Positions 32,398 to 44,620 are shown, counted from the first letter of the stretch. The stretch: DNA of 64,000 nt from Oryza sativa Japonica Group (GCF_034140825.1 NC_089045.1:5365501-5429500); one strand, 5' to 3'. Numbers and translations are program-made. Notes: generated by a model from the letters alone, not told the origin.

Positions 32398-32830
32398 CAT
32401 ATGCATACTATGTTTTGAGATTACCTTTAGGTTAAATGAAATGAACAGGGAGCATTCTGTCAATAATAGTTAATTTGCGTTTAATGGTATTTCTGCTTAA
32501 GCCAGTATTAATTTGCGTGCGTATCTAAGCGCGGCCGTGTATTCCCTACGCACTACATTTATAAACAGAGTAGATACAGAACTCCCCACAAAATAAAATA
32601 GCAAGTATTACAGCAAGCCCGTAATTAACTGGTGATTACGAATTTTAGGATTAGAGAGGACTATTCAAGAGTAAATTTGTTCGGTCCCTCAGCCTCTGGT
32701 GATTACAAATTTCTAGGTGAGCTCATGAATATGTTGATCAGTGCAGAAGACTACACGGTCAACTGAGCAAAGACTACTAGAAATGCATAATAAAACGTCA
32801 AACCGCTTCTGGGTAGATGACCTAAGTAAC
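32398..32830. other. Intergenic, part of the F-box duplication block
   Basis: From about 32650 the sequence parallels 26560-26900 (for example AGAGAGGACTATT), so it is the downstream flank of the F-box genes. No gene. Confidence 0.45.
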
Positions 32831-32833
32831 CTA

Positions 32834-32981
32834 GGGACTGGTTTAGTTCCCAACTTTTTCTTCAAACTTCCAACTTTTCCATCACATGAAAACTTTCCTA
32901 CACAAATAAACTTCTAACTTTTTTCTTCAAACTTCCAATTTTAGTCAAACTTCCAATTTTAGCGTGGAACTAAACACAGCC
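32834..32981. mobile_element. Tourist-like MITE of the GTTTAGTTCC family, 148 bp
   Basis: It runs from GGGACTGGTTTAGTTCCC to GGAACTAAACACAGCC, with CTA on both sides (32831-32833 and 32982-32984). The paralogous block at about 26900 runs straight through (GGTAACTCATTACAAATCC), so this is an insertion after the F-box duplication. Confidence 0.85.
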
Positions 32982-33089
32982 CTACTACAAATCCAAAAGT
33001 CTGCCCCTTCAAGCTACTTAGAGGGAGAAAAACACCAATGTTACCATCCTTTAGGTCTCAACCTTCTGAATAATCAAAATGGTGGTGCA

Positions 33090-35778
33090 TCAAGCATCTT
33101 CATTGTCATCCTCATTTCCCTCTTCGTAAGAGTCTTCGTCTTCATCTTCATCATCATCGTCTTCGTAAGAGTCTTCATCTTCATCTTTATCATCATCGTC
33201 TTCGTAAGAGTCTTCATCATCATCTCCATCTCTATCTTCGTCTTCGTCTTCGTCATCATCAAAAATCCCGATTTCCTCAAAATTGAAAACTGCAGAAATA
33301 ACAAATACGACAAGCACAGTAAATTTCAAGATGTCTCAGCTGAAAATTAACTTACAGAAGTTTCAGTTACTTCAAAACGAAAACATTGAATCAGTTGACA
33401 AAGGTAGTCCATTAGATCAATCTTTCCAAATACAAATTGCTACAAATACCACATTACTTCTCCATAAAAAATTCTGATTATACCCACTACTTCATTCAAA
33501 GAAAAGAAACATAATAAAATGCCCTAACTTGGGGAAGTATTGACCCTTTATTTCCTGGTTGCAGCTTATACTGCAGAGTTGATGGATTCTCTATAGCCTG
33601 GCACACAACAATAGAGAAATATGCATGCTCTAGGGACTATAAGGGTACTTATAATAACTGGTAAACAAGATGCTTGGACTTCAGGCCTCAATGGCCAGGT
33701 GCCGTGAGTAGAGCCCCCACCTAACAAATATAATCTAGAGGCACCGAAAAACATTATCTTAGCTAAACAAAAGAACTAAGCAATCTTATGCAGTTATTGG
33801 CACTAGTTGCTATGATGTGACTAGGATGGTTAGTGCAGACAGCTAAAGAGCACATTCAGGCATTCAGCCCTATGGTAGGTTAAGCTGAGACTTCAGAAGA
33901 ACAGTATTCTCTCACATTAGTAGTTTGACAACGTGATAAGCAGTCTGTGAGGTACTTGTCCACATGGCAAATGACATGGGAGCAATAAGAGCAAGTAATA
34001 AACTGGAATTCAAGATGGCAACATCAACATAAACTGCAATATGCAACTGATGGGAAAGAAAATAAAATCAAATGATTGAAAGATATAATTACAGCCATAT
34101 TACATAAAAATTATCATGCTGGTTGTGTGATGCAAGGAAGTTTTAAGAAATCTTTGTATGGTTTTTCTTCTTTGGATACTACCAGCCAAAAGAGTTATAC
34201 TAGGTAATTTCTTCCCAATCAGACCAAATGCAGTGCATGCTTTAATTTCTGAATCAATCCCTGTTCCTAGCCATTTCCAGTGAACTTAAGAGTTTCAATA
34301 CTGCTTGCTATGTTTCACGCATATGAAGAAGGAAAATCTCTGAAATATAGAAAAAAATGAAGTATGTTCTTTACGTATGTTAAATGTAGACAGATACTTC
34401 AAAACTTCGTCTACAAAGTTATCAATCATTTCACATCTGATTTCAACTATCTCAAGGTGTGCTGATATTGCAGCTGATCTATCCACTGAAGAGCAGTTTC
34501 CGTTGATTTTCATTATATGTTCAGGTCCCTGTCAGAAATTAAAACATTTAATAAGAACAATAGAAAAATGTTTAAAACCTTCAACAACGAATTATATGTC
34601 AAATTAGAGAAGGTATACCTCAGAATATATCTGAAGAATGAGATTCTCCAGAACCGGTGAATGTTCAAGAATGCAAGCTAGTGCACTATAATCATCAGGC
34701 ACACACCAATATTCATTGAGTAACAAAGTCTTTAACTTCGTAAATGTTGGGCACCATTTCAAATCCCTTCTGAAAATAAACTGTACAGAATACAAATAAG
34801 AAGATAAACAAATCCTCACAGTTTGAGTGGATATAAGCACGGTTATAGAAATGATATAATATAAACGAACTAAAGATGGAAGTGCAAGCGTACTGATTTT
34901 TGTTTATTTATCAGAACCAACGTCTTAGCGTTCGATAAACCTTCCAGAAGCACACATTTGTTGTCCTTGATACCATAACAAGATTCACAGCCCTCATGAC
35001 TACAATCCCCAGAGTTAGATTCACTACAAAAGTCTTTAGTATAGAAGAAGATTCTCACAAATGCGTCAACTAATGATGGCATCCTCTCAAGCACTGGAGC
35101 CCGGTTGTCAAACTCATCAAGCCGCAGAGAAACAAGACTTGGGACATCTACACGTACTCGCAAGGTCGCATTGAAACTACAGCAAGTGATGCTCAGACGT
35201 TTCACCGAGTTAGATGAGATCTTGGCACACTCGAAGAAACAAAACTCAAACAATAGATGCTCCAACGCTGGACAGCTCGAGAAGTTAAGGAAGCTATCAT
35301 TTAGACTTATACCGTAAAGCTGTAGCCTTGTCAAGTGCCGGGAGACAAGAGGCAGCTCATCTATCGGAACCGGGTCATAAAACTCCCAGTTTTCAAGCTG
35401 GAGGAACCGAACTTTGCGAAGCAGAGCATGCTTGAACCAAAAATTCAGCCGGGCTGCGTCCTCGATGAGCTCTTTGCTGTGCTCACTAAACCTTAGCACG
35501 CAGGTTTCCATAGGCACACTATCACGGAGTACCAACAGATGGTCAAGAAACTCCTGGTGGTCCTTCACGCTTCCCGGATCAGTCTCGCCCTCGCCAATGC
35601 GCACCCCCGTGGCGGACTTCCAGAGGTGGCGCCATCGCCGGGCTAGCAGGCACGTCCGGACGGCCTCCTGCGCCGGTAGGAAGGAGAGCACGTGGTGGAG
35701 CACCTCGTCCGGGAGGTCCCCTATCCGGTCGCCGCCGGTCGAGCCGGGCGATTCCTTGGCCTTCTTCCGCGGAGACAT
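33090..35778 (-). CDS. F-box/LRR (FBD-type) protein with an acidic C-terminal tail
   Basis: Four exons on the minus strand: 35778-34894, 34780-34619, 34528-34375 and 33289-33090; all borders are GT/AG and phases fit, giving 466 residues. The ATG at 35778 is the first in frame. F-box at residues 17-57 ('DRIGDLPDEVLHHVLSFL', 'RTCLLARRWRHLW'), which would bind SKP1 in an SCF ubiquitin ligase. LRR-like strands follow ('LPLVSRHLTRLQLYGISLND', 'CPALEHLLFEFC', 'VPSLVSLRLDEFD'). Exons 2-3 carry the FBD-like part ('FTKLKTLLLNEYWC', 'CILEHSPVLENLIL', 'HLEIVEIRC'). The last exon adds about 55 residues, mostly Asp/Glu with three DSYE repeats, which is unusual for the family. Substrate unknown. The sister at 27004-29606 is decayed. 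Confidence 0.85.
33290..34374 (-). other. Long third intron of the intact F-box gene
   Basis: A 1.1-kb intron separates the acidic exon from the FBD part. Donor GTAAAG at 34374, acceptor TTTCTGCAG ending at 33290. It contains no open frame or element that I can support. Confidence 0.65.
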
Positions 35779-35859
35779 TCCGTCGAACAGGTTGCGGGCG
35801 TCGGCGCGGCGCCCCCCCTGCGGCCTGCGCGGAGCAAGAACAGCTCGGGCAGACACGAG

Positions 35860-36415
35860 GGCGCGCCGATAACTAGCAGGAACGAGGGATCTCCTGGGTC
35901 AGCACCAAGCAGCTCGCATCGCCGCCGCGGCAGCTTCCGGCCAAGAGGCCACCGGAGACCAGAGTAGAACGCGCAGCACCGCGTGGCGCGTGCGGCAGCA
36001 AGAGTACGTACGCCAATGGCGAGAAGCCCGACGAAGAGTCAGCTCGCGCGGGGAGAGGGAATCCGTGGGGCAAGGCGGCTTGCAGCTGGCGGCGGCGGCG
36101 GCGGCGGCGCGCGCGAGGATGAGCGGAGGAATCGCTGGATCGGAGGAGGTCAGCCTCGATCAGTTTGAGGCGGCGAGGAGAGAGAGAGAGGGAAGGGTGG
36201 GGAAATGGAGGTGATTAGTTTCACCCTATTTGCAACGATTTGCCACTGCCCCACATGTATAGACACATGAGAGCCCACATATCACAGTGAGTGGCGACTC
36301 GTTAATTACCATATCCAAAAGTGACAATTAAAGGATGCATGTGAAAATATACCCACTGCATTGTTCATGTATAATTCTAATGCTTCTTTCTTTGGGTGAA
36401 AATACTCCAATTGAC
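35860..36415. other. Upstream region of the intact F-box gene
   Basis: GC-rich to about 36200 and parallel to 29690-29990, then AT-rich. A GGCGGCGGCGGCGGCGG run lies at about 36085. No clear TATA box. No other gene. Confidence 0.35.
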
Positions 36416-36422
36416 ATCCTAC

Positions 36423-36629
36423 CAGGGTTTCCCAAACCGCCGGAGTCCGGGTTACGGCGCCCCGGTGGTAAGCACGGTTACCGCGCGGTAACCACGATAA
36501 CCGTGAAAAACCGTACAAAATTTATCAAAATTTCAAATTATTTTTTAAATTTATTTGAATTTAAGGAGGTTACCGCAGTATTTATATTACCGTACCCCCG
36601 CGGTAAGCTTGGTAACTGCGCGGACCTTG
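36423..36629. mobile_element. hAT-type MITE, about 207 bp
   Basis: It starts CAGGGTTTCCCAAACCGCC and ends (reversed) CAAGGTCCGCGCAG. Flanks CATCCTAC (36415-36422) and CATCCTAT (36630-36637) are an 8-bp duplication with one change. The interior has repeated GGTTACCGCGCGGTAACC-like words. Confidence 0.72.
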
Positions 36630-36929
36630 CATCCTATGCAGTTCCTTTAAATCAATTCGAACACATAGGTGTTCTTCTCTCGTCAACTTATAGATTTTTC
36701 CTCGATTTCCGTTAGCATGTGTTTTCAAACTGATAAACGATGGGTTTCATAGAAAAAACTTTCTATATAGATGTTACTTTAAAATATAAATAAACACATA
36801 TTTCAAGTTTTTGATAATTAAAAGTCAATTACCCATGCACTAATAGCTTTCTCATTTTATGTGCCTTAACTTCATATTCATCCTAATCAATCTCAAAAAC
36901 CACCTAGCCCTTCGGTAATTAAACGAGCA

Positions 36930-37600
36930 AACTACTCCCATCGTCGCGAAATATAAGGGTTTTTGGCTGGATGTAACATAGACTACGAATATAAACAGCC
37001 GAGTCCATATTCATAGTACTAAAATATGTCATATCCGACTAAAATGTTTGTTCGAAATACACCCCCAAACTTCAAAATTGGGTATCAACCCCCCTCCCTC
37101 AACTATTGAAATCGTCTAATTTACACACCTAAGTGGTTTTCTTCACGGGGTCGAGGTCGCCCCGCTGACCCCGTCCCCTCTGCAAGGGACGCAAGCACCC
37201 AACGCCGTCTGCGTCCTACTATCACAACACGTCTAATATGTGACAGGAAAACAAATGGAGGGAGCTAGACGGGGATGGAGGAAGGGATGAGGCCGGGGAT
37301 GGAGGGAGGTATCTTGCCGGCAGCTTCGGCTCCTCCGTGGAGCTTATCGAGGGAGGGGAGAAGAGAGTGTGGGATTGACAGGTGGGACCCCTATGCTGAC
37401 GTGGAACTACTTGTTGAATGGCATCCAACTATACCAAAACCAGCTTAAAAACCACTCCAAGAGGGTAAAATGTCCAGTATTGATAGTTTAAGGGTGCAAT
37501 ATACCTAGTTTCATAGTTCGGGGTGTAAATTAGATAACATGAAGAGTTGAGGAATGTACAATGAACTTATCCCTATATTTTGGTACAGAAGTAGTAGTAT
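36930..37600. repeat. Stowaway-like MITE interrupted by another element
   Basis: The left part (CTACTCCCATCGTCGCGAAATATAAGG, about 36932) and the right part (CCCTATATTTTGGTACAGAAGTAGTAG, about 37572) look like the two ends of one worn Stowaway. Between them, about 37050-37565 resembles a Mutator-like element ('ACACCCCCAAACTTC' at the left, 'CGGGGTGTAAATTAG' at the right), but I found no clean target duplication. Confidence 0.4.
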
Positions 37601-37749
37601 GCTAGTATTTGACAAGAACTGATCTTTTAAGATCGCATAACAGCTTTATCAGCTATTATTTGATAAGGCTCTAAAAGAAAAGCTATGTTTCGACAAGAAT
37701 GAAGTAAAAATGTCAATTTAAAACAACACATCTGATAACCGGCTTAATC

Positions 37750-38640
37750 ATTGATAACACTTTTTCCCCCCAAGTATCAGAACAAGAACATAGTTGCAGA
37801 AGCAATAAGACATCACATGAGCACTAGGAATCAAAATTAAGACAATCAGGTTGCTGCATGACATCCACAAATTGGACCCGAAAAGCATTAGGAGGGATCG
37901 GATAGTTCTTGTACTGCTAAAATCAAGATTCGAGACAGACATTACAAGGACTGACATCAAGGCTCACAGCAAAAGGTGTTTTCATGTGATGTTGTCTTAC
38001 TCTTAGCTATGAGCCTGAAAAATAAAATGAACCTTATATCTTAAGCTAAGACTTTTGCAGGCATTTTCCCAGAACAAACTGCAGCAAAGGCATCTGCAAA
38101 TCCATGAACTAATGTAGTGCCCTTTGCTAGTTTGCTGTGGTCAATGTAGAAGTATCTTGCTAGCAAAAATGATACTACTATATTGCTGTAAAATTCAGCA
38201 CCATTTTTTTATCAATCCCTTCACCCCAGGTATCTCTACTAACATAAGGGCACCCACAATGGTTATCTATAGGCTCTCTATAAGAGATCCATATCAGCAT
38301 ATTTTCCTACATGGAAGATATTAAATGAAGAGAGAGAGCAAAACTATCTACTAACTTAGAGATAGTCTATAGAGAAAAACGAGACAATGCATGAGAGAGT
38401 TATAGATACTCATGTAGACATACTATTGTGGTGGTTTACTATTAATCTAGTCTATTGCTAAGATGTACATGTTTTATAGATAGCACCTTACTTTACCATT
38501 GCGGGTGCTCTAATGCCTCGGCATGAACCGCTTCTCCAGACTGAAACAAAAGCATTGCAGCCTCACCATGCAGTCCAACTTTGGTAACCAAATTAACTCT
38601 TATATCTCCTTGCAGAGTTTATTGTTACCCAAAAAAAAAA
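37750..38640 (-). pseudogene. mTERF gene relic, C-terminal part, split by a MITE
   Basis: Follows the 3' halves of the intact mTERF genes on the minus strand. The stop-side end lies at 38050-38110 (GGCATTTTCCCAGAACAAACTGCAGC against GGCACTTTCCCAGAACAAATTGTGGC at 53720). The ATCAATCCCTTCACC block is at about 38212. The 'SLEKRL' coding part (CCTCGGCATGAACCGCTTCTCCAGACTG) is at 38516, and the TTGGTAACCAAATTAACTC block at 38580. A Tourist-like MITE (38248-38510) sits in the middle. The downstream flank 37760-38040 also matches the flanks of other copies. No open frame survives. The 5' half is missing. Confidence 0.75.
38248..38510. mobile_element. Tourist-like MITE inside the mTERF relic, 263 bp
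   Basis: The ends GGGCACCCACAATGG and, reversed, GAGCACCCGCAATGG are flanked by TAA on both sides (38245-38247 and 38511-38513). The relic resumes in step after it (ACATAA before, TAATGCCTCGG after; intact genes have TATAATGCCTCGG). Confidence 0.88.
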
Positions 38641-38737
38641 GGATAGAATCTGTAATCCCTTGGTTGCTTCTTGGCATGCTGCACGAAGCCCTTTGCTTGG
38701 CCTGGATAGAAGTTGGGTCAGCTCTACTTGTTTCATA

Positions 38738-38915
38738 CTTCCTCCGTTTCACAATGTAAGTCATTCTAACATTTTCCACATTCATATTGATGTTAATAAA
38801 TCTAGATATATCTATCTAGATTCATTAACATCAATATGAATATGGATCTAGATTCATTAACATCAATATGAATGTGGAAAATGCTAGAATGACTTACATT
38901 GTAAAACGGAGGGAG
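38738..38915. mobile_element. Stowaway MITE, 178 bp
   Basis: The ends CTTCCTCCGTTTCACAATGT and, reversed, CTCCCTCCGTTTTACAATGT are flanked by TA (38736-38737 and 38916-38917). One arm is partly duplicated (AGATTCATTAACATCAATATGAAT occurs twice). It is related to the copy at 46738-46865. Confidence 0.92.
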
Positions 38916-38917
38916 TA

Positions 38918-39345
38918 TCAATCATAAAGCCGAAATCCTTTCAACCCTACAAAACACAAGGGAAAGATTTCTGTCAACCCTGCCAGTACTACAGAACCAA
39001 GTGTGAGACAGTGCACTTAGAAGCTCCACACATCGCATATTATTAAGGGGCGCGGGCTGGGGCGATGTTGGTGCGGGCCACGTCGCCCCTTTTTCCTCCC
39101 GCCGTCCGATCAGGCGTGGGCGGCTGGGATTGAGGCGCGCGGTGGAAATTTTGCGAAAAATCCCTCCGATTTATATATAATTCAATATGGGTCCCTAGCG
39201 AACAGTTCCTATGAGCCGATGTTTTACGTGAAAGCCCTTGTAGTAGCCGGATATTCCGTGCGTGGGAGAGAAAAAACGCGAATCGGGACCGCGCTGTACA
39301 ATCTTAAAGTCGAGGGGATTTTTTGCATAATGATCCCCATTAGCC
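38918..39345. other. Intergenic, upstream of the GC-rich segment
   Basis: AT-rich to about 39045, then mixed. Text like GCGAAAAATCCCTCCGA and GGGGATTTTTTGCATAATGATCCCC resembles arms of rice DNA transposons, but I could not pair two ends. Confidence 0.3.
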
Positions 39346-39349
39346 CACC

Positions 39350-40745
39350 CACCCCCAAACCCTAGCCGCCGCCTTCCGTCTCGCCTCCTCCCACTCGTCC
39401 CCATCCTCTCGCTCTCCTGCCTCCGCCTCCGCCTCCCCCTCGCGCCGCCGCCTCCGTCCCGCGCGACCGCCTCCGCCTCCGCCTCCGCCTACGCCTCCGC
39501 CTACGCCTCTGCCTTCCCCTCGCGCCGCCGCGTCCACCTCATCGCCGCCGCCGTCGCTTCGTCGTCTCCCAGCGCCTCAGCCTCCCCATTGCGTCGTCGC
39601 CGCCGCTGTCGCCCCGTCGTCTCCCAGCGCCTCAGCCTCCCCATCGCATCGTCGCCGTCGGCGAGCGCACCCATCTCCGCCTCCACTAGCGTCGTCGCCT
39701 CGCGCCGCCACTTCCACCTTCGCCTCCCTCCGTCCCTGCCGACCGCCGTCTCCGGCCACCAGCGTCCGGATCTGGCCCCCATGTGGTCGGGGGACGGGGA
39801 TCTGACATCCCCCGTGCGCCGGGCAGCATCTCCGCCTCCGTCACCACCGTCGTCGTCGCCGAGCGCCGCCACTTCCGCCACCGCCTCGCCCCGTTGCTGA
39901 CGAGCCCGCCGCCCCTGCTGCGTGCTTCGCCGCCGTCGCCGACGGTCGGTGCTCCACCCTCCGTTGCGGCTGCCATCGAAGAAACGGCGGTGGTGACGGA
40001 GCCGGCGCCAAGGAAGGCAGTGGTTGCGTCGAGAAGAGGAGGACCGTACGTCGCCAGGCGGCTCCGGCTTTCTCTAGAGGAGTGGAGTTGCAGAGTGACG
40101 TGGAAGCCGGTGGCACACAGGAGCTAGCCGACGAGCTTGACACCGAGCAGCTTGGGCTGGAGAGCAAGATTATGGCCATCAGGAACTTCTTGGAAGGACC
40201 CCGACCATGTCCTCCGTGATCCCATTTTTACTTTCTCGCAGAATATGCTCCAAATATGCAACTTTCTTGACATGAACTGTGCATGTTTTTTGTGTTTTGT
40301 CTCAGCCCAACCGCCCCAACGACGTGCTGGTGAAATAGTGAGCTTACTGCAAAACCGGCTAAACATGAACATCACCTTCAAGGAGCTGCAGGTAAAGCTT
40401 TTTTGTCCTTCTGTTAATTTTATTCCTAAGCACGTTTGCTTTTCTCATCGGGGGTAGGACGGTCCTGCTGCGGCTCAACCTCCACTGGGGCCACATGCTT
40501 TGACTGGCCATCATCAGCAGGGTCATCCAGCCTCCTCCGCCGGCGAGGGCGACCAGCCTGTACTGCAGGCTTGGACCGCCGTAGGGGACTGCGGGCGCCA
40601 TGGAGGGGCCGTGCTGTCCCTGTGACCAATGGACGATGACAGTTGCGGCTGCCGCGAGTCCACGCCGACTGCGAGGCGGTTAATGTCGATGACATGTTCA
40701 GCCTGCGTAGGGATAGCCAGATCGGCAAGGATCAGTTTCATGGTA
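39350..40745 (+). other. GC-rich gene-like segment, unidentified
   Basis: It begins with CCCAAACCCTAGCCGCC, a common 5' leader in grass transcripts, then GCCTCCGCCTCC-type low-complexity sequence to about 39550. Plus-strand frames at 39589-39900 and 39783-40127 are rich in Ser, Pro, Ala and Arg, with no domain. At 40124-40195 there is a more ordinary stretch ('LADELDTEQLGLESKI'), and at 40310-40392 an AG-bounded, GT-followed exon-like piece ('SLLQNRLNMNITFKELQ' then GTAAAG). This could be a small spliced gene or a captured mosaic. I do not recognise a product and could not build one clean reading frame. Confidence 0.3.
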
Positions 40746-43700
40746 ATTTTTTCTTGCAGCTCCTCCCTGTCAGCATCTTCTTCCTCTAATCTATTCTAGA
40801 TTTTCAGTGTATCAACATGATTGATTTCGCAGCCAAATATAATCCATTCCTTCCGTCCCACTCCTATTAAAAAGCTTGACCTTTTTACCAACCGATGTCA
40901 TGTTGTTAGCCACATCCTGTTCTTAGTTTTTTCTAATTGTCCATTCGCTCATTGGGTTATGTTAAATATTTTTGAACGGGTTACGAATTTTGCAATATAG
41001 TACTAATAAAACACATAACGTCTCTCCTTTTGTGGAGTTGTCTGATTATTATCTAGGATCATTCACTGTTAGGCCTCAACACATTTTTTTAATTCCTCCA
41101 TAATGTGAGAGATACTAATGACTGTTCTCAAGCAGTAAAGGAAAACCACATATTTAGATTAGTTAGCCTTCCTTTTCTACTCTTCTCCCGCCATGTATTG
41201 TTTAGTTTATAGAGGAGATCAGATGGACATATGCTACCAAGTCTGTCATTTCAAGTTCTAAAAAAAAAGTCGGATCATTTCAGTGGTAGTTGGGCAAAAA
41301 TATCTGTTGGCATGCGAGAACTTTTGCCTACTTATTTTAAGAATGTTTTTGAAACCTAATTAGGCTATAACTCATATATCTTGGAATGTCCTATTTGTTA
41401 TATTTAGCGTTGTTTTCATTACTCACTGATGAAAAATTTAGGCAGGGGTGCATGGATTCACATGTTTGGAATGAGATCATGAAAGGATAGATGGCATCCC
41501 AAGGAACTGAAGAAAAACAAAAAACTGTAGGATCAGCAATAGCAGTTAGAGAGGCTTTCTGGTTTTTTGAAAGGGTATTTTAGAAGTTTACTCAAGCTGA
41601 GGTTTTGGATACAGTTAAGCATTTCATAAACCTTTCTGATGTGCTAATACACTCCACATGTAAATATAGAAAGTTACTATAATGGACTTTTCCAATTGTA
41701 GCTATAGCTGAGTGCTAATACCATAAATTTGCAGGTACTAATGAATACATAATGAATTGATCTACCCCTCCACTCAAAGCCTCAAATCATGTCGCTCCAT
41801 ACAAGTCGAATGGCCTTGACAAGGCATCAGAGATATCGGTTTGTTCGGATTCTGCTGATCAAAGTTTTAGAGTCGAGGTCTAATATGGTTGATCACAGGG
41901 CCAATCTTGTGCAGGTATCACAGAACATGTTTCAGGCATTATCTTATCACATATTCCATATGCTTATATTATCATCCTTTTTTTGGCATAAATGCTTGTA
42001 CCATATTACCAGTAGACATCTGCTAGCCCACTAGAATCTCTTGATGGAGACGTTAAAACCGCCATGGATGATCATTTAGTTGTCTGTTTCTGCTTCTGCC
42101 GACATAAAGAAAATCACAAGTTCACTAAACATCTCCCACCTGTGGTGACTGAGAAATAGGAGCTCAACTGCACCTGCTTCAGGTGGTCGGCTTTCCTCCA
42201 TGGGACATGGACAGAGCTATCATCCACAATGTAGAAAAAAAATTAATATTAGCTGGGTTAGCTGAAGGACAAGGCCAACTAAATTTCATTAATATTTTAG
42301 GAGAGTGGTTACAAAGATTATTACACCAACAATAGGGTGTCAAAACCGGGTAGAAAAAACAAGGGATCAAAACAGCCGGAATCGGTACTGTCTCTACGGA
42401 AATGGCCCTCGGTCAGTTGGTAACAGGCCATATTTATCAATTAAACTATTGTTTATATGTAGCTAAAAAGGACAACGGTCAAAAAGGTACCAATGATATG
42501 AAACGACACTCAGTCGGCAGGGAATTTCCGTGGCCATTTTCATCCCTAGAAAAAAACCGACCTACAAGTGTCAAAGCCCTCAAGGAAATTTAAAGGTCAT
42601 ATCATGTAATATGCAACAATGCAACATAACTAAAATGGGAGGGAGGGAGGGAGGGAGGGGGTTGTTAAAACCAACTTTTTTACCACAAAAAGGTTTCAAA
42701 TTTGGATCTGCATATGAAATTTAGTTGACACGAATTTTTTTGACAGGTTTTGTTTGCTCGTTGTGTGATCATTGTTGCAGCAGTACATGCCATCCATCTG
42801 ATAAATTACCTTGAATGTCTCAATGTTGACCACTTAACATTAGCAATTTGCTTCTTTAGATTCTTATTGCACTCCGAAAATTTCACTATATGCTCAATTC
42901 TATTGTTCCTATATCTAAAAGCAGTATCATCTCTAAATGATTATCCACTTAAAGCAGTACCATCTCTAATGCTATTGTTGCTATCTCTAAAATGTTGTGA
43001 GTGGAACACTCTGAATTGCTTGTGAGGAGCAGGTAAATGGTTGTTGTAGTTAACCTAAACTGCAACCGTTTTTTAGTGTTTTTATCAATGAATGATTCTC
43101 CTATTTTAGTGCCACTAAGGCTAAAGCTATTTGGTAGAGAGCTTGGTAAAAAGACTACTTCCTCCAATCAACAGTATTTGATATTGGGAGTAATAAGTTA
43201 GTACTCCTGATGTCAAATATTATTGCTAGGAGTGAATTCAAAAAGTTAGTACTCCCTACAATCAATAGTGTTATTGTCAAATATTATTCTCGTGTAATGC
43301 ATTAGAGATCACAATTCTTTGCTTAGTAGTCATTTACCATGATTTTTTTTCATTTTCTGGCAAAGTTGAAAAATTAAGCGACCATGCTCTTATTTGCAGC
43401 AGTTTCATGGATGCAGAGCTATTGGAATTTGCAAACTAAAACATGGACCCCAATGAACGTCACGACTTTAAAAGTATGTCTTGTGCACATGATTTTGCCC
43501 TACTCACTTTCTTTTTTGCAGATATAATTGGCATCGGTTTTCTCGTATCACATTTGATAGATGAATTGTTTGTAGTGTTGGTGCATAATTTGTTATATAC
43601 ATATAGCTTCCATGCATATTGGTAGGATAGAAGGCATTAATATGGACTTTGCCTGTTGTACATGAGCACACTTGAGGCCTAAGTTAGATTTTCAGTCAGC

Positions 43701-44547
43701 CGGGAGGTCCTTATGCACTATGAGGAATAAACTAGCACACTTGGAGGTATTGAGGTGTTCTTCTACCTGTCCATTTTTGGTTAACATGGATAGCTACTCA
43801 TGTGGTGTTCAAACTGCCTTGTAGGAATTCTCATAGCTAGATTAAAATTCACAGATATTTTCTATGTTGTCAACTTCTTTTTCTAATGGCAAATCGCAAG
43901 TGTTCTCCTACTTCCTGGTGATAAGTATAACCTTGCTTCTTCTTGTTATTAACAATCCTGAAATTGTTCAGTACAATGGTCGTTAATGTATATGATATAA
44001 CTTTGTGAGAGTGTTTTGGCGATTTTTTATTATGTATGTTTTGGTCTGAGATTGAGAATACATCTTATAAACTGAAATCAAGGCCCACCTTGGCACTAAT
44101 GGATCTTCATCCTCTGTTTATGTGTAGTATTGTATTTCTGATTTCCTAAAGTGGTCTTGGTGAAGGTTGATGATTTGTATGTTTTCACTATAGTCTCGTT
44201 GTTTCTCTGTTTATTGAATTATACTAAGATATGACTCAAATTTAATAGTTGAAATGAGCTTAGGCTTTTAAACCTTTCTTCCATTATGTGTACTGTATGC
44301 ATTATTAATGTATTAAATTCTTTATAAGATAATATCCATGTTTAGTGACACTTAAAAAAGAATCACGAAGAAATTTAACCCTACTGGATTTTCTCTTATG
44401 TATCATGACCAAATAACGAACCATATCCTGTGCCATAAATATATCTTCTGAGAATTAATATACTAAGGATAAAATCTGTCATATAGTATTAATAACCCTC
44501 CTCAGAGGACAATTGCATGCCTGCATCTTTTTTTATGTACTTGTTTC
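40746..44547. other. Long AT-rich stretch without a supported gene
   Basis: Nothing convincing in 3.8 kb. A GGGA microsatellite lies at about 42637-42660. At 43145-43265 there are worn Stowaway-like words (ACTCCCTACAATCAATAG). It could hold introns of a gene starting near 39350, since a short coding-like piece occurs at 44680-44760, but I could not link them. Confidence 0.3.
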
Positions 44548-44620
44548 TGGGTTTCTTTTATTGCCATGTCCTGTTTGGGTTTCTTTTATTGCCATGTCCT
44601 ATTTGGGTTTCTTTTGTGAT
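44548..44620. repeat. 28-bp tandem repeat, 2.5 copies
   Basis: The unit starts TGGGTTTCTTTTATTGCCAT and is repeated twice almost exactly, then about half a unit follows. Confidence 0.85.

Noticed and set aside
33110-33260. GAA/GAT run as a plain microsatellite
   Set aside because: It is in frame, has a normal splice acceptor and is kept as an open relic in the sister copy, so the coding reading is better.
32964-33350. Plus-strand frame rich in Ile, Phe and Val, like a membrane protein
   Set aside because: It is the complement of the GAA/GAT-rich acidic exon of the F-box gene.
43145-43265. Stowaway-like text
   Set aside because: Ends are too worn and no TA pair could be set.
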